From Amphiplicatus metriothermophilus (GTDB lineage Bacteria > Pseudomonadota > Alphaproteobacteria > Caulobacterales > Parvularculaceae): DNA of 64,000 nucleotides. Location of the stretch: positions 248,001-312,000 of the forward strand of contig NZ_FZQA01000001.1 in NCBI RefSeq assembly GCF_900199215.1, given 5' to 3'. Shown in pieces: positions 21,544 to 30,703 of the stretch; position 1 is the first letter of the stretch, and every line of letters begins with the position of its first letter. Both the position numbers and the translations under genes were made by a program. The notes under the pieces were generated by a model. That model was given only the letters and a program-made list of their open reading frames with translations, did no database searches and was not told where the DNA came from.

Positions 21544-22002
21544 TCAGCTCGGCGCTGCGCAATTGCGACAGTAGCCGCGCACTTCGAGTCGGGCGGTGCG
21601 CATGTCGAAGCCGGTGCGATTGAGCGCCGGTCCGACGCCCGCCGCCACGCCGTCGATCTCGATCTCGGTCACGGTGGCGCAGCGTTCGCAGACAAGAAAC
21701 GCCTGGACGTCGTGCATCCCGTCCTGATTGCACAAGACGAAGGCGTTGAGTCCGTCGAGCTTGTGGATCGCGCCTTTTTCCTCCAGCCCGTCAAGCGCGC
21801 GATAGACCGTCATCGGGGCGCGCACCCCCCGCTCTTTCAGCCGATCGAGAATCTCGTAAGCTTTGAGCGGCTCGCCTGCCGCGGCCAGCGCGTTCCAGAC
21901 GAGCCTTTCGTTCTTCGTGAGCCCGTGCGGCGGCTCGCTCGCCTCCAGAGAACGCCGATGCGGCCGGGAATTCTTCCCGCTCCTGGCGGTCGTCCCGCTC
22001 AT
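21544..22002 (-). CDS. zur: Fur-family transcriptional regulator, Zur-like
   Basis: 152 residues. A winged-helix region (LTKNERLVWNALAAAGEPLK, VRAPMTVYRALDGLEEKGAI) precedes a dimerisation part with His80, Cys91 and His97 and two CxxC pairs, CERC (105-108) and CRNC (145-148), which hold the structural zinc. The HKLDGLNAFVLC segment is characteristic of Zur rather than Fur or Irr. Zur represses zinc uptake genes when zinc is plentiful. The promoter region holds two copies of GTTATATCA 11 bp apart (22032-22051), a possible autoregulatory site. It lies next to an iron transporter, so specificity remains an inference. Confidence 0.75.
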   Translation of the reverse strand: MSGTTARSGKNSRPHRRSLEASEPPHGLTKNERLVWNALAAAGEPLKAYEILDRLKERGVRAPMTVYRALDGLEEKGAIHKLDGLNAFVLCNQDGMHDVQAFLVCERCATVTEIEIDGVAAGVGPALNRTGFDMRTARLEVRGYCRNCAAPS

Positions 22003-22073
22003 ACGCGCCTCGCAACATGCATTACAGGCGCGTTATATCATTGTTATATCAACCGGGGAAGCCGGATTTCCCA

Positions 22074-23183
22074 TTACGGCCAGCCGACCCGATCGAAGAT
22101 TCGCACCGCCTCGGCCTGATTGCGGCCATAGGCGGAAACGTTGAGCGAATCGGCGCGGAACGCGCCGAAGCTTGCAATCGGCCCCTCGACCGGAACGCCC
22201 TCGACCACCGGATATTCATTGTTGCCGCCTGCGAAGGCGAGCTGTGATTCATCGCGCAACAGGAAACCGATCAGCCTTTCGGCGTTCTCAGGATTCGGCG
22301 CGTGACGCGTCACGCCGGCGCCGGAGATATTCACATGGGCGCCGCGATCCGCCTGATTCGGGAACAGCACGCCGATTTTTTCGCCGATGGCCGCGCGGGC
22401 CGGATCGTCGGACCCTATGAACCGCGCGACATAATAGCTGTTGACGATGGCGAGCCGGCACAGCCCCGCCGCGACCGCCTCGATCTGGGAGGTGTCGTTG
22501 CCCTGGGGTTTGCGCGCGAAGTTGGCGACGACGCCGCGCGCCCAATCCTCGGCCGCTTCGGGCCCGTGATGGGCGATCAGCGAGGCGAGGAGCGACTGGT
22601 TATAGACATTGGTCGAGGAGCGCACGCAGATCATGCCGCGATAGGCGGGATCGGCAAGGTCTTCATACGTGTCAAGCCCTTCGGGCAGACCCTGGTCCTT
22701 ATTGAAGATGATGATTCGCGCGCGCTTCGACAATCCGACCCACAGCCCGTCGGGATGGCGGTATTGCGCCGGTACGCGCGCGAGGATCGCTTCATCCGCG
22801 ATCGGCCGGAACAGGCCGCGTTCCTCGGCCCGCCACAGCACGCCTGCGTCGGCGGTCATGAAGATATCCGCCGGACTCGCCCCGCCCTCGCGCGCCAGGC
22901 GCTCTATCAGGGCGTCGCCCCCGGCTTCGATCAGATTGACCTTGATCCCCGTTTCCGCCGTGAAGGCGTCGAACAGCGCGACGTCGGAATCGTAATGCCG
23001 ACCGGAATAAACGTTGACCTCGCCTGCGTCTGCTGATGATGGCGACGTCATCCCGTCATCGGCGGCAGGCGCGCCGGCGCCGGGGCCGCAGGCGGCGAGC
23101 AGCGCCAGCGCGCCGGCGAACAAAAAGCCTCTCAACGCTCTTGCGACGAACCCTAACGGCCAGGATTTCAGGAGGTTCGACAT
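22074..23183 (-). CDS. fbpA: Ferric iron ABC transporter substrate-binding lipoprotein (FbpA/FutA-like)
   Basis: 369 residues. The signal ends in a lipobox, LALLAAC with Cys32, so the protein should be a membrane-tethered periplasmic lipoprotein. Family motifs are VNVYSGRHYDSD, FTAETGIKVNLIEAGGDALI, RSSTNVYNQSLLASLI and the tyrosine pair in LAIVNSYYVARF used to bind Fe(III). It delivers ferric iron to the FbpB permease. It is read on the minus strand after fbpC but has its own likely promoter, with a Fur box 14 bp upstream of the start codon. Confidence 0.93.
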   Translation of the reverse strand: MSNLLKSWPLGFVARALRGFLFAGALALLAACGPGAGAPAADDGMTSPSSADAGEVNVYSGRHYDSDVALFDAFTAETGIKVNLIEAGGDALIERLAREGGASPADIFMTADAGVLWRAEERGLFRPIADEAILARVPAQYRHPDGLWVGLSKRARIIIFNKDQGLPEGLDTYEDLADPAYRGMICVRSSTNVYNQSLLASLIAHHGPEAAEDWARGVVANFARKPQGNDTSQIEAVAAGLCRLAIVNSYYVARFIGSDDPARAAIGEKIGVLFPNQADRGAHVNISGAGVTRHAPNPENAERLIGFLLRDESQLAFAGGNNEYPVVEGVPVEGPIASFGAFRADSLNVSAYGRNQAEAVRIFDRVGWP

Positions 23184-23196
23184 GAGATCCCCTTAA

Positions 23197-23211
23197 TGAG
23201 AATAATTCTTA
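23197..23211. promoter_or_regulatory. Fur box upstream of fbpA
   Basis: TGAGAATAATTCTTA at 23197-23211 matches the 7-1-7 Fur consensus TGATAATNATTATCA at 11 of 14 defined positions. It lies 14 bp upstream of the fbpA start codon in the 65-bp fbpC-fbpA spacer. Iron-loaded Fur (or Irr, whose sites look similar) bound here would block fbpA expression. Confidence 0.75.
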
Positions 23212-23248
23212 CTTTCATATCAACGCCTATCTCCACCGACCCGCCGGG

Positions 23249-24277
23249 TCAAGCAGGGCGCGGGAAAATCCGCGCGCGCGCCGGATCGAACCGCACCGCA
23301 AAGCGCGCCCCTGGCGCCGCGCAATCCGACGCGACGACAACGATCTCCGCCGCCGGATCAGAGACCGCACGCAGCCGCGCGCGCCAGTCCGGCCCGGCGA
23401 AGCGGCAGTCGACGACGACGCCGGTCCCGGCGGGGTCTTCCACGCCGCGCGCGCCGCCCGCCTGTACGACCGCAAGCGCCGGCCCGTCAGGCAGGCCAGG
23501 CGCCGTTACTGCGCCGAACGGCGTGGTGAGCATCCCCCCCGCAGCAATTCCGAAAAGCTGCTGCGCGCCGGGAAACAGGCTCGCGCCTTCCGGGGTCTTC
23601 GCGGCTTCGAACAACGCGCGCGGACTTGCAGCCTCGACGATGCGGCCCGCTTTCATCACCGCGATGCGGTCGCCGAGAGCGAGGGCTTCTTCCGGATCGT
23701 GCGTGACCAGCAGCGTCGCCGCGCCGCGCTCTTTCAGCATGCGGCGGATTTCGTCGCGCAGCCTGCGGCGCAGCACCGCGTCGATGCTGGAGAAAGGCTC
23801 GTCGAGGAACACCGCCCGCGGCCCGCGGGCGAACGCCCGCGCGAGCGCCACGCGCTGTTGTTGCCCCCCCGACAGCTCGTGGGGATAGCGCCCGCCGAGA
23901 CCGTCGAGGCCGACGCGCGCGAGTTCTTCTTCAGCCCGCGCGCGGCGGGCCTTTCGGGGCAGGACGTTCAGCGCGAAGGCGACGTTCTCGATCGCCGTCA
24001 GATGGGGAAACAACACGTAATCCTGAAAGACGAAGCCGATCGGCCGGCGCTCGGCCGGCGTATCGAGCCCGTTCCCAGCCAGCAACGCCCCGTCGAGCGC
24101 CACCCGCCCCGCCTGCAACCGCTCGAGGCCCGCCGCCAACCTCAGCAGCGTCGTCTTGCCGCAGCCCGACGGGCCGAACAGGCATACGATTTCTCCCCGC
24201 TCGGCTTCAAGGCTGACCCTGTCCACCGCCAGAGTCCGGCCGTAGCGGTGGACGATGTCGGCAAGAACAAGGCTCAT
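23249..24277 (-). CDS. fbpC: Ferric iron ABC transporter ATP-binding protein (FbpC-like)
   Basis: 342 residues. Walker A GPSGCGKT (35-42), signature LSGGQ (135-139), Walker B AVFLDE (155-160) and the H-loop in LLVTHDPEEALALGDRI. A C-terminal regulatory beta domain of about 110 residues follows, as in FbpC/PotA-type ATPases. It powers iron import with FbpA and FbpB. It is divergent from fbpB (72 bp between their start codons) and upstream of fbpA on the same strand. Confidence 0.93.
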   Translation of the reverse strand: MSLVLADIVHRYGRTLAVDRVSLEAERGEIVCLFGPSGCGKTTLLRLAAGLERLQAGRVALDGALLAGNGLDTPAERRPIGFVFQDYVLFPHLTAIENVAFALNVLPRKARRARAEEELARVGLDGLGGRYPHELSGGQQQRVALARAFARGPRAVFLDEPFSSIDAVLRRRLRDEIRRMLKERGAATLLVTHDPEEALALGDRIAVMKAGRIVEAASPRALFEAAKTPEGASLFPGAQQLFGIAAGGMLTTPFGAVTAPGLPDGPALAVVQAGGARGVEDPAGTGVVVDCRFAGPDWRARLRAVSDPAAEIVVVASDCAAPGARFAVRFDPARARIFPRPA

Positions 24278-24348
24278 TCGACTGTCCCGACGACTGCGCC
24301 TGACGTGCCTGTCGCGCTGGCGCGTTGCGAATGATAGCTAGTGGCGCC

Positions 24349-25965
24349 ATGGCCTTCCCTACGCAAGCCGCGTCCGCACAGCGAAGAATGAGCCGCCCCG
24401 CCAGGCGGGCCGGCTGGCTTGCGCCGGCGACCATCGCCGTCCTTGTCCTGGCGCCGGTCGGGTTCGTCCTGACGAGCCTCGCGAGCGGCTTCGGCGAGGC
24501 GCAGACTCATGTGTGGACGACCACCGGCCCGCGTTATCTCGCCGGAACCCTCATGCTGTGCGCCATCGTCGGCGCCGCAAGCGCGATTGTCGGCGCAGGC
24601 GCGGCCGCGCTGATCGCTCTGGCCGAGTTTCCGGGCCGGCGACTCTTCGCGCCGGCGCTCGTCCTGCCATTCGCCGTTCCGGCCTATATCTCGGCCTACG
24701 CTTGGGCCGATCTGTTCGATCCCTTCGGACCGCTGGCGGCGGCGGGCGGATCGGTCGCGATCCGCTCGTTGCCGGGCGCGGCGTTCATCCTGACTCTGGC
24801 GACCTATCCTTACGTCTATCTCGCGATGCGCGCGTCGCTGGAGGCGCGCAGCGGCGCCTATCTCGACGCCGCGCGCAGCCTTGGCGCGCACCCGCTTGAC
24901 GCCGTCCTGCGGGTGTTCCTGCCCGCCGGCCGGGCCGCGCTCGCGGGCGGCGTCGCGCTCGCCCTGATGGAGACGGCGGCCGATTTCGGCGTCGCGGACT
25001 ATTTCGGCGTGGCGACGCTCAGCGTCGGAATCTTCCGCACCTGGTACGGGCTGGGGGATCTTCTTGCGGCTTCGCAGATCGCGGCGGGACTGTTTTTCGT
25101 TACGCTCTTGCTCATCCTGATCGAAGAGACGGCGCGCCGGGGCCTCGGCGCGGAGACGCTCGGCGCGCAAGCGCCCCGGACCCGTCTGCGGCTGAAAGGC
25201 GCGGCGGCGGCTGGCGCCGTCATATTCTGCGCCGCGCCGGTCGCGCTCGGCTTTGTCGTTCCGGTCGGCGCGCTTGCGGCCCTCGCTTTCGCCGGCGCGC
25301 CGGAACACGGCGCGCGCGGCCTTGCGCAGGCGGCCGCGAACACCGGCCTTGTCGCGGCGCTTGGGGCGGCGCTCGCCATGACCCTGGCGATCGCGCTCGC
25401 CTACGCTGCGCGGGCGGCCCGCAGCCCGAAGACGCGGGCGCTCATCCGGATCGCCTCGATGGGCTACGCCGTGCCGGGCGCAGTGCTCGCCATCGGCGTC
25501 CTTGCGCTCGCCGCAGCCGGTCAGGCCTTGACCGGCCTTACGGTCGGCGGCGTCGGGCTCCTCGTATATGCTTACGCTGCGCGGTTTCTGACCGTCGGCT
25601 ATAATGCGGCCGCGGCCGGCCTCGCTCAACTTCATCCGCAGACGGACGAGGCTGCGCAAACGCTCGGCGCCGGTCCCTCCCGCATCATTCTGCGGGTGCA
25701 TGCGCCGCTCGCGCGGCCCGCGCTGGCCGCGGGGGTGCTCATCGTCGTCATAGACATCGCCAAGGAGCTGCCGGCGACCCTGCTCCTGCGTCCGTTCAAT
25801 TTCGAGACGTTAGCGACGCATGTCTATCGTCTCGCCTCCGACGAACGCCTTGCGCAAGCCGCGCCGGCGGCGCTGGCGCTCATCGGGTTGAGCCTGATCC
25901 CGACCTTCCTGGCGAGCGCTTTGGCCATGTCGCGCAAGACTCAGCGCGTTCTGTCGATGCAATAA
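24349..25965 (+). CDS. fbpB: Ferric iron ABC transporter permease (FbpB-like, duplicated domain)
   Basis: About 538 residues with two homologous permease halves, as in FbpB/SfuB. Each has an EAA-type loop: ARSLGAHPLDAVLRVFLPAG in the first and AQTLGAGPSRIILRVHAPLA in the second. About 12 membrane helices are apparent. The start is uncertain: ATG at 24349 is chosen, but TTG 24325, ATG 24331 and a later ATG at 24388 are also open and none has a clear Shine-Dalgarno. It completes the Fbp importer but is transcribed away from fbpC-fbpA. Its last 25 bp overlap the 3' end of the convergent aminotransferase gene. Confidence 0.9.
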   Translation: MAFPTQAASAQRRMSRPARRAGWLAPATIAVLVLAPVGFVLTSLASGFGEAQTHVWTTTGPRYLAGTLMLCAIVGAASAIVGAGAAALIALAEFPGRRLFAPALVLPFAVPAYISAYAWADLFDPFGPLAAAGGSVAIRSLPGAAFILTLATYPYVYLAMRASLEARSGAYLDAARSLGAHPLDAVLRVFLPAGRAALAGGVALALMETAADFGVADYFGVATLSVGIFRTWYGLGDLLAASQIAAGLFFVTLLLILIEETARRGLGAETLGAQAPRTRLRLKGAAAAGAVIFCAAPVALGFVVPVGALAALAFAGAPEHGARGLAQAAANTGLVAALGAALAMTLAIALAYAARAARSPKTRALIRIASMGYAVPGAVLAIGVLALAAAGQALTGLTVGGVGLLVYAYAARFLTVGYNAAAAGLAQLHPQTDEAAQTLGAGPSRIILRVHAPLARPALAAGVLIVVIDIAKELPATLLLRPFNFETLATHVYRLASDERLAQAAPAALALIGLSLIPTFLASALAMSRKTQRVLSMQ

Positions 25966-27113
25966 AGCGTCGCTTCGCAAATATAATCGACCTGCGCGGG
26001 CGTCAGATATGGGTGCATCGGCAGGGAGAAGATCTCCCGCGCCAAGCCTTCCGTGACGGGAAGACCGCCAGCCGGCGCGAAGGCTTCGAAAGCGGGCATC
26101 ATGTGCAGCGGCGTTTCATAATAGATCGCCGTAGGCACGCCCATCTCCTTCAGCATGGCGACGATGGCGTCGCGGCCAGGCGCGCAGAGCGAATAATAGC
26201 TGCGTCCGGATTGCGCGCCTGGGACAAGGGCCTGAAGACGCGCCGCGCCTGACAGCCTAGCATCATAGGCCGCCGCGATGCGCGCGCGGGCGTCTTGTTC
26301 TTCGTCGAAGATGGCGAGCTTTTCGAGCAGCACCGCCGCCTGGAAACTGTCCATCCGACCGTTGAAGCCTACGCATACGGATATTTTGCGCGAAGCGTCC
26401 GTGCCGTGCCAGCGAATCGATCGCCATGCTTCGAGCGCGCTCTCATCCTGCGTGAAGACCGCGCCGGCGTCGCCATAGGCGCCAAGCGCCTTGCCCGGAA
26501 AGAAGCTCGTCGCCGTCGCGGTCGCCAGATCGCCGACCCAACGCCCATGAAGCCGGGCGCCGAAACTCTGCGCGCCGTCGGCGAGAAGGAACAGACCTTC
26601 CCGCTCGGCGATCTTGGATATGGCGGGATAATCGGCGGGCGCGCCGAAAAGATCCACGGGTATCGCCGCGCGCGGCCGCAGCCGACCCTCGCGTCTCACG
26701 ACCTCGATACGGCGCTCGAGGTCCGCGGGGTCCATATTGAAGGTATCGGGATCGACATCGACGAAAACCGGCGTCGCGCCCGTCAGCAGAATTGCGTTGA
26801 CCGTGGCGTTGTAGGTGAAGGAAGGCGCGAACACGGCGTCGCCGACATCGACGCCTTGCGCAAGCATCGGGATGATGAGCGCCGCCGTACCGCTCGCGCA
26901 GGCGACGGCGCCCTTCGCGCCCGTGCGGGCCGCGAGCGCTTCTTCAAGCTCTTCGACCTCGGGGCCGGCGATATATTTGCCGTGATCGAGCACGCGCTTC
27001 AGCCGCGACTCTATCCGTTCACGGATGATCCGTTGCTGGGCTTTCAGATCGATGAACGCGATTTCGCCGACGCGAGTCGTTCCGGCGAGAGGAAGATTGG
27101 CGACGCCGTTCAT
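25941..27113 (-). CDS. DegT/DnrJ/EryC1/StrS sugar aminotransferase
   Basis: 390 residues from the ATG at 27113. The fold-type I PLP enzyme is shown by ACASGTAALI, FAPSFTYNATVNAILLTGAT, LLADGAQSFGA and SFFPGKALGAYGDAGA with the PLP lysine. Such enzymes aminate nucleotide-linked keto sugars for O-antigen or capsule synthesis. The start codon overlaps the stop of the oxidoreductase gene as ATGA, so the two act as a pair, resembling WbpB/WbpE (WlbA/WlbC), which make UDP-3-amino-GlcNAc uronic acid. That identity is inference; the acetyltransferase and other partners are not next to it. Confidence 0.85.
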   Translation of the reverse strand: MNGVANLPLAGTTRVGEIAFIDLKAQQRIIRERIESRLKRVLDHGKYIAGPEVEELEEALAARTGAKGAVACASGTAALIIPMLAQGVDVGDAVFAPSFTYNATVNAILLTGATPVFVDVDPDTFNMDPADLERRIEVVRREGRLRPRAAIPVDLFGAPADYPAISKIAEREGLFLLADGAQSFGARLHGRWVGDLATATATSFFPGKALGAYGDAGAVFTQDESALEAWRSIRWHGTDASRKISVCVGFNGRMDSFQAAVLLEKLAIFDEEQDARARIAAAYDARLSGAARLQALVPGAQSGRSYYSLCAPGRDAIVAMLKEMGVPTAIYYETPLHMMPAFEAFAPAGGLPVTEGLAREIFSLPMHPYLTPAQVDYICEATLYCIDRTR

Positions 27114-28033
27114 GGGGTGGCCTTTCGCAACGCGCCCGGCGCGCTCTTGACGAGCGCGGCCTCGATCATCGTCGCCCATTCGAGCGCGGCGCGTCCCGCC
27201 TCGCCCGGAATTTCGGGCGGGCCGCCGCGGGCCGCCGCTTGTACGAACCGTTCGACCCCATAGCCGAGCGGATCGGCGAGCGCCGGCGAGTCCTGGTCGA
27301 ACCCGCCCGCCAGCGCCGGCGCGCCAGATAAGCTGCGTCGAGCGAAATCGATTTCAATCAATCCGTCCTCGTAGAGAAGGCGCATGCGCCGATCCGGCGC
27401 GCCTGCGATCCGGCTCGCGGTCAGCATCGCCGTTGCCCCCGAGTCGAAGAGCAGCTCGGCCGTCGCCTCGTCACGGCCGCCTGAGGCCGAAACCGCAGCC
27501 AGCGCGCCAAAATCGAGCCGGCGGATCAAATCCAGATCATGGATCATGAGGTCGAACACGACGGAAACGTCCCCGCCGCGACCCGAGGGCGGATTGCGCC
27601 GCGCGCACCAGACCCTTTGCGGGCGCGGGCGCGCGAAGAGGCCTAGGGCTTCGGCGACGAAGCGCTCCTGGTGACCGACCTGAAGGACGAGCCCCCGGCG
27701 CGCGGCGAGCGCAATCAGCTCGTCGGCGTGGGCGAGATCAAGCGCCAGAGGCTTCTCTACAAGCACGCTCTTGCCGGCGACGAGCGCCTGGCGGGCGAGC
27801 TCGAAATGGGCGGAGGCCGGCGCCGCGACGGTCAGAACGTCTACGGCGCCGAGAAAAGCCGCATAGTCGGCGAAAGGCTCCGCGCCATGAAGGCGGGCGA
27901 GCGCCGCGGAGCGCGCCGGGTCGACGTCGTAGACAGCCGCAAGCCTGACGCCGTCGAGGCCTGCGTATTTCTGCGCGTGATAGCCGCCGAAAACGCCGGC
28001 GCCGGCGACCCCTGCGAGAATTTTCCCGTCCAA
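27110..28033 (-). CDS. Gfo/Idh/MocA-family NAD-dependent oxidoreductase
   Basis: The chosen TTG at 28033 follows GGAG by 8 nt and gives 307 residues starting MDGKILAGVAGAGVFGGYHA, the usual N-terminal Rossmann strand with GAGVFG. A GTG at 28126 would add 31 residues of unlike composition. SVLVEKPLALDLAHADEL holds the conserved EKP catalytic lysine, and VFDLMIHDLDLIRRL holds the sugar-dehydrogenase histidine. It probably oxidises a nucleotide sugar at C3 so that the overlapping aminotransferase can act on the ketone. Substrate unknown. It is 151 bp downstream of the DAHP synthase gene, same strand. Confidence 0.8.
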   Translation of the reverse strand: MDGKILAGVAGAGVFGGYHAQKYAGLDGVRLAAVYDVDPARSAALARLHGAEPFADYAAFLGAVDVLTVAAPASAHFELARQALVAGKSVLVEKPLALDLAHADELIALAARRGLVLQVGHQERFVAEALGLFARPRPQRVWCARRNPPSGRGGDVSVVFDLMIHDLDLIRRLDFGALAAVSASGGRDEATAELLFDSGATAMLTASRIAGAPDRRMRLLYEDGLIEIDFARRSLSGAPALAGGFDQDSPALADPLGYGVERFVQAAARGGPPEIPGEAGRAALEWATMIEAALVKSAPGALRKATP

Positions 28034-28184
28034 CTCGAACGCTCCAGTACTGGCCGCCTCGAACCGGCTCTCGACCGGGGAAAACCATACGCGCGGTTTG
28101 TGGCGGTTAAAGGCCGCCCCGCGCACGGCGTACGCCCGCGTCGGTCAAACTATGTTTCGCGCTGTTTCACTCCGCCGTAAATCC

Positions 28185-29567
28185 TCACGCCGGGCTCCCG
28201 ATGGCCCTTGCCGCGCCGTTCCTCCGAGCGGCCTTCAGGCGGTCGGCCATGATGAAGGCGAGCTCCAGCGCCTGGCTGGCGTTGAGGCGCGGATCGCAGT
28301 GGGTGTGATAACGCGAACCGAGCTCCTGCTCGGAGATGGCGTGAGCCCCGCCCAGGCATTCGGTGACGTTCTGGCCGGTCATCTCGAAATGCACCCCGCC
28401 GGGATAGACCCCTTCGGCGCGGCAGATATCGAAAAACTGAACGGTCTCGCTCAGCACGTCCTCGAAGCGGCGCGTTTTGAAGCCCGATGCGGTCTTGATG
28501 GTGTTGCCGTGCATGGGATCGCACGACCAGACCACGTTCGCGCCGAGCTTTTTGACCAGGCGAATCAACGACGGCAGCCCTTCGGCGATCTTGCCCGCCC
28601 CGAAGCGCGCGATCAGCACGAGGCGGCCCGCCTCGTTCCCGGGGTTCAGAATTTCGAGAAGCTGCGCGAGATCGTCCCCCGACAGGGACGGCCCGCATTT
28701 GAGGCCGATCGGGTTTTCGACGCCGCGGCAGAACTCCACATGGGCGCCGTCGGGCTGGCGCGTGCGGTCGCCGATCCAGATGAGATGAGCCGAGGTGTCG
28801 TACCAGAGCCCCGACGTCGAATCGACGCGGGTCATCGCCTGCTCGAAAGGAAGGTGCAGCGCCTCGTGGCTTGTATAGAAATCCACTTCGCGCAGCGCCC
28901 GCACCTCCTCGCCGGTGACGCCGCAGGCCTCCATGAAGGTCAGCGATTCCGAAATGCGGTCGGCGAGCTCGCGATAGCGATGGCCCTGAGGGTTGTCCGC
29001 TACGAACTCCAGATTCCAGCGGTGGACGTTGTGCAGGTCTGCATAACCCCCCGAAGCGAAGGCGCGAATGAGGTTGAGCGTAGCCGCAGCCTGGCCGTAG
29101 GCGCGGATGAGGCGTTGCGGATCGGGCGTGCGGGCGGCCCGATCGAACTCCATGCCGTTGATGTTGTCGCCGCGATAGCTCGGCAGCGTCACGCCGTCGC
29201 GGGTTTCTGTCGGCTCCGAACGCGGCTTGGCGTACTGGCCGGCGATGCGTCCGACCTTCACCACCGGGGCCGAAGCTCCGAAAGTGAGCGCCACCGACAT
29301 CTGCAACAGCACCCGGAAGGTGTCTCGGATATTATTGGGGTGGAACTCCTTGAAGCTCTCCGCGCAGTCGCCGCCCTGAAGGAGGAATGCTTCGCCGCGC
29401 GCCACTTGGGCGAGCGCCTTGCGCAGCCGGCGCACTTCGCCCGCGAAGACGAGCGGCGGATAGCTCTTGAGCTCCGCCTCGACCGCAGCGAGCGCGGCCG
29501 GATCGGGATAGTCGGTCGGCAAATGCCGGGCCGGCCTCTCCCGCCAGGAATCGGGACGCCAGGACAT
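28185..29567 (-). CDS. aroG: Class II 3-deoxy-7-phosphoheptulonate (DAHP) synthase
   Basis: 460 residues, length of plant-type (AroAII) DAHP synthases. Blocks include the start [34 protein letters not shown] (conserved cysteine metal ligand), [39 protein letters not shown] and [19 protein letters not shown]. It condenses PEP and erythrose 4-phosphate as the first step of the shikimate pathway. It is divergent from the metallo-hydrolase gene. No aromatic pathway partner is nearby. Confidence 0.96.
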   Translation of the reverse strand: MSWRPDSWRERPARHLPTDYPDPAALAAVEAELKSYPPLVFAGEVRRLRKALAQVARGEAFLLQGGDCAESFKEFHPNNIRDTFRVLLQMSVALTFGASAPVVKVGRIAGQYAKPRSEPTETRDGVTLPSYRGDNINGMEFDRAARTPDPQRLIRAYGQAAATLNLIRAFASGGYADLHNVHRWNLEFVADNPQGHRYRELADRISESLTFMEACGVTGEEVRALREVDFYTSHEALHLPFEQAMTRVDSTSGLWYDTSAHLIWIGDRTRQPDGAHVEFCRGVENPIGLKCGPSLSGDDLAQLLEILNPGNEAGRLVLIARFGAGKIAEGLPSLIRLVKKLGANVVWSCDPMHGNTIKTASGFKTRRFEDVLSETVQFFDICRAEGVYPGGVHFEMTGQNVTECLGGAHAISEQELGSRYHTHCDPRLNASQALELAFIMADRLKAARRNGAARAIGSPA

Positions 29568-29716
29568 GCAACGCTCCGCGCAAACCTGCTTTTCTTAAAC
29601 GCGCGCTAGGTGCGGCGCAACATGAGACCGATCCGCGCGCCCCCGCCCAGGTTTGATTTCAGCCCGCCTGCAGGATTTGCTAACCAGAGCGCAAGCGCTT
29701 TCTAAAGGGGGTCGCC

Positions 29717-30619
29717 ATGCCGCCGTTTCGCGCCGGTTTCTTCGCCGCGTTCGCCGCTTCCGCGCTGATCGCGAGCGGCGCCGTCGCCCAGCGCGACTTT
29801 TCCGCCGTCGAGATCAAAACGCAGGAAGTCGCCGAAGGCGTCTACATGCTTGTCGGCGCGGGCGGGAACATCGGCCTGTCGGTCGGCGCGGACGGCGCGT
29901 TTCTCATCGACGACCAGTTCGCGCCGCTGTCGGACAAGATCCTCGCCGCCATCCGGAAGGTCACCGACGAAGATGTCGCCTTCGTGCTCAACACCCACTG
30001 GCACGGCGACCATACCGGCGGCAACGAGCCGTTCGGCGCGCTGGGCGCGCACATCGTCGCGCACGACAACGTCCGCGCCCGGCTCAAGGACGGGCTGATG
30101 CGCGAGAGCGGATCGACGACGCCGCCCGCCCCGCCGGGCGCGCTGCCTGTCGTCACTTTCGACGAGACGATCACCTTTCACTGGAACGGGCAGGAGATTC
30201 ACGCCTTCCACCCCGACCCGGCGCATACGGACGGCGACGCCATCGTTCATATCCGCAATCGCGACGTCATCCATATGGGCGACGTTTTCTTCAATGGAGC
30301 CTATCCTTACGTGGATCTCGAAAGCGGCGGCGACCTCGACGGCTATATCGCCGCGCAGGAGCGCGCCCTAGCGCTCGCCGGTCCTGAAACGAAGATCATT
30401 CCCGGTCACGGGCCGCTTGCGGGCCGGGCCGATCTCGAACGCAGTCTCGCCATGCTGCGCGATGTACGCGCGCGCATCCTCGCGCTGATCGAACGCGGGC
30501 TCGATGAAGACGCGACCGTCGCCGCCGATCCGCTCGCCGACCTCAATCCAACCTGGGGGCAGGGCTTCATCGACGGCGAGCGCATGACGCGCATCGCCTA
30601 TCGCTCGCTCAAGCGCTGA
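29717..30619 (+). CDS. Exported MBL-fold metallo-hydrolase
   Basis: 300 residues with a Sec signal peptide (AAFAASALIASGAVAQ). The zinc motif is HWHGDH (94-99: His94, His96, Asp98, His99). Further ligands lie in HPDPAHTDGDAIVH and IIPGHGPLAGRADLE. The layout is that of subclass B3-like or general periplasmic beta-lactamase-fold hydrolases; nothing proves beta-lactamase activity. A GGGG Shine-Dalgarno precedes the ATG. It is monocistronic and convergent with a small secreted protein gene. Confidence 0.85.
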   Translation: MPPFRAGFFAAFAASALIASGAVAQRDFSAVEIKTQEVAEGVYMLVGAGGNIGLSVGADGAFLIDDQFAPLSDKILAAIRKVTDEDVAFVLNTHWHGDHTGGNEPFGALGAHIVAHDNVRARLKDGLMRESGSTTPPAPPGALPVVTFDETITFHWNGQEIHAFHPDPAHTDGDAIVHIRNRDVIHMGDVFFNGAYPYVDLESGGDLDGYIAAQERALALAGPETKIIPGHGPLAGRADLERSLAMLRDVRARILALIERGLDEDATVAADPLADLNPTWGQGFIDGERMTRIAYRSLKR

Positions 30620-30634
30620 ACCGGAGCGTGGCGC

Positions 30635-30661
30635 AAAAAGCGCCCGCCGGCAGGCGGGCGC
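30635..30661 (-). terminator. Intrinsic terminator for the minus-strand gene at 30704-30994
   Basis: A perfect 9-bp GC stem (GCGCCCGCC at 30640-30648 paired with GGCGGGCGC at 30653-30661, 4-nt loop) is followed on the minus strand by five T (AAAAA at 30635-30639 on the plus strand). It lies 43 bp beyond the minus-strand stop codon and also separates it from the convergent metallo-hydrolase gene. Confidence 0.75.
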
Positions 30662-30703
30662 GAGTTATCCTTCCGGGGCGGAAGAAACAGGACTCAGGCG
30701 AAG

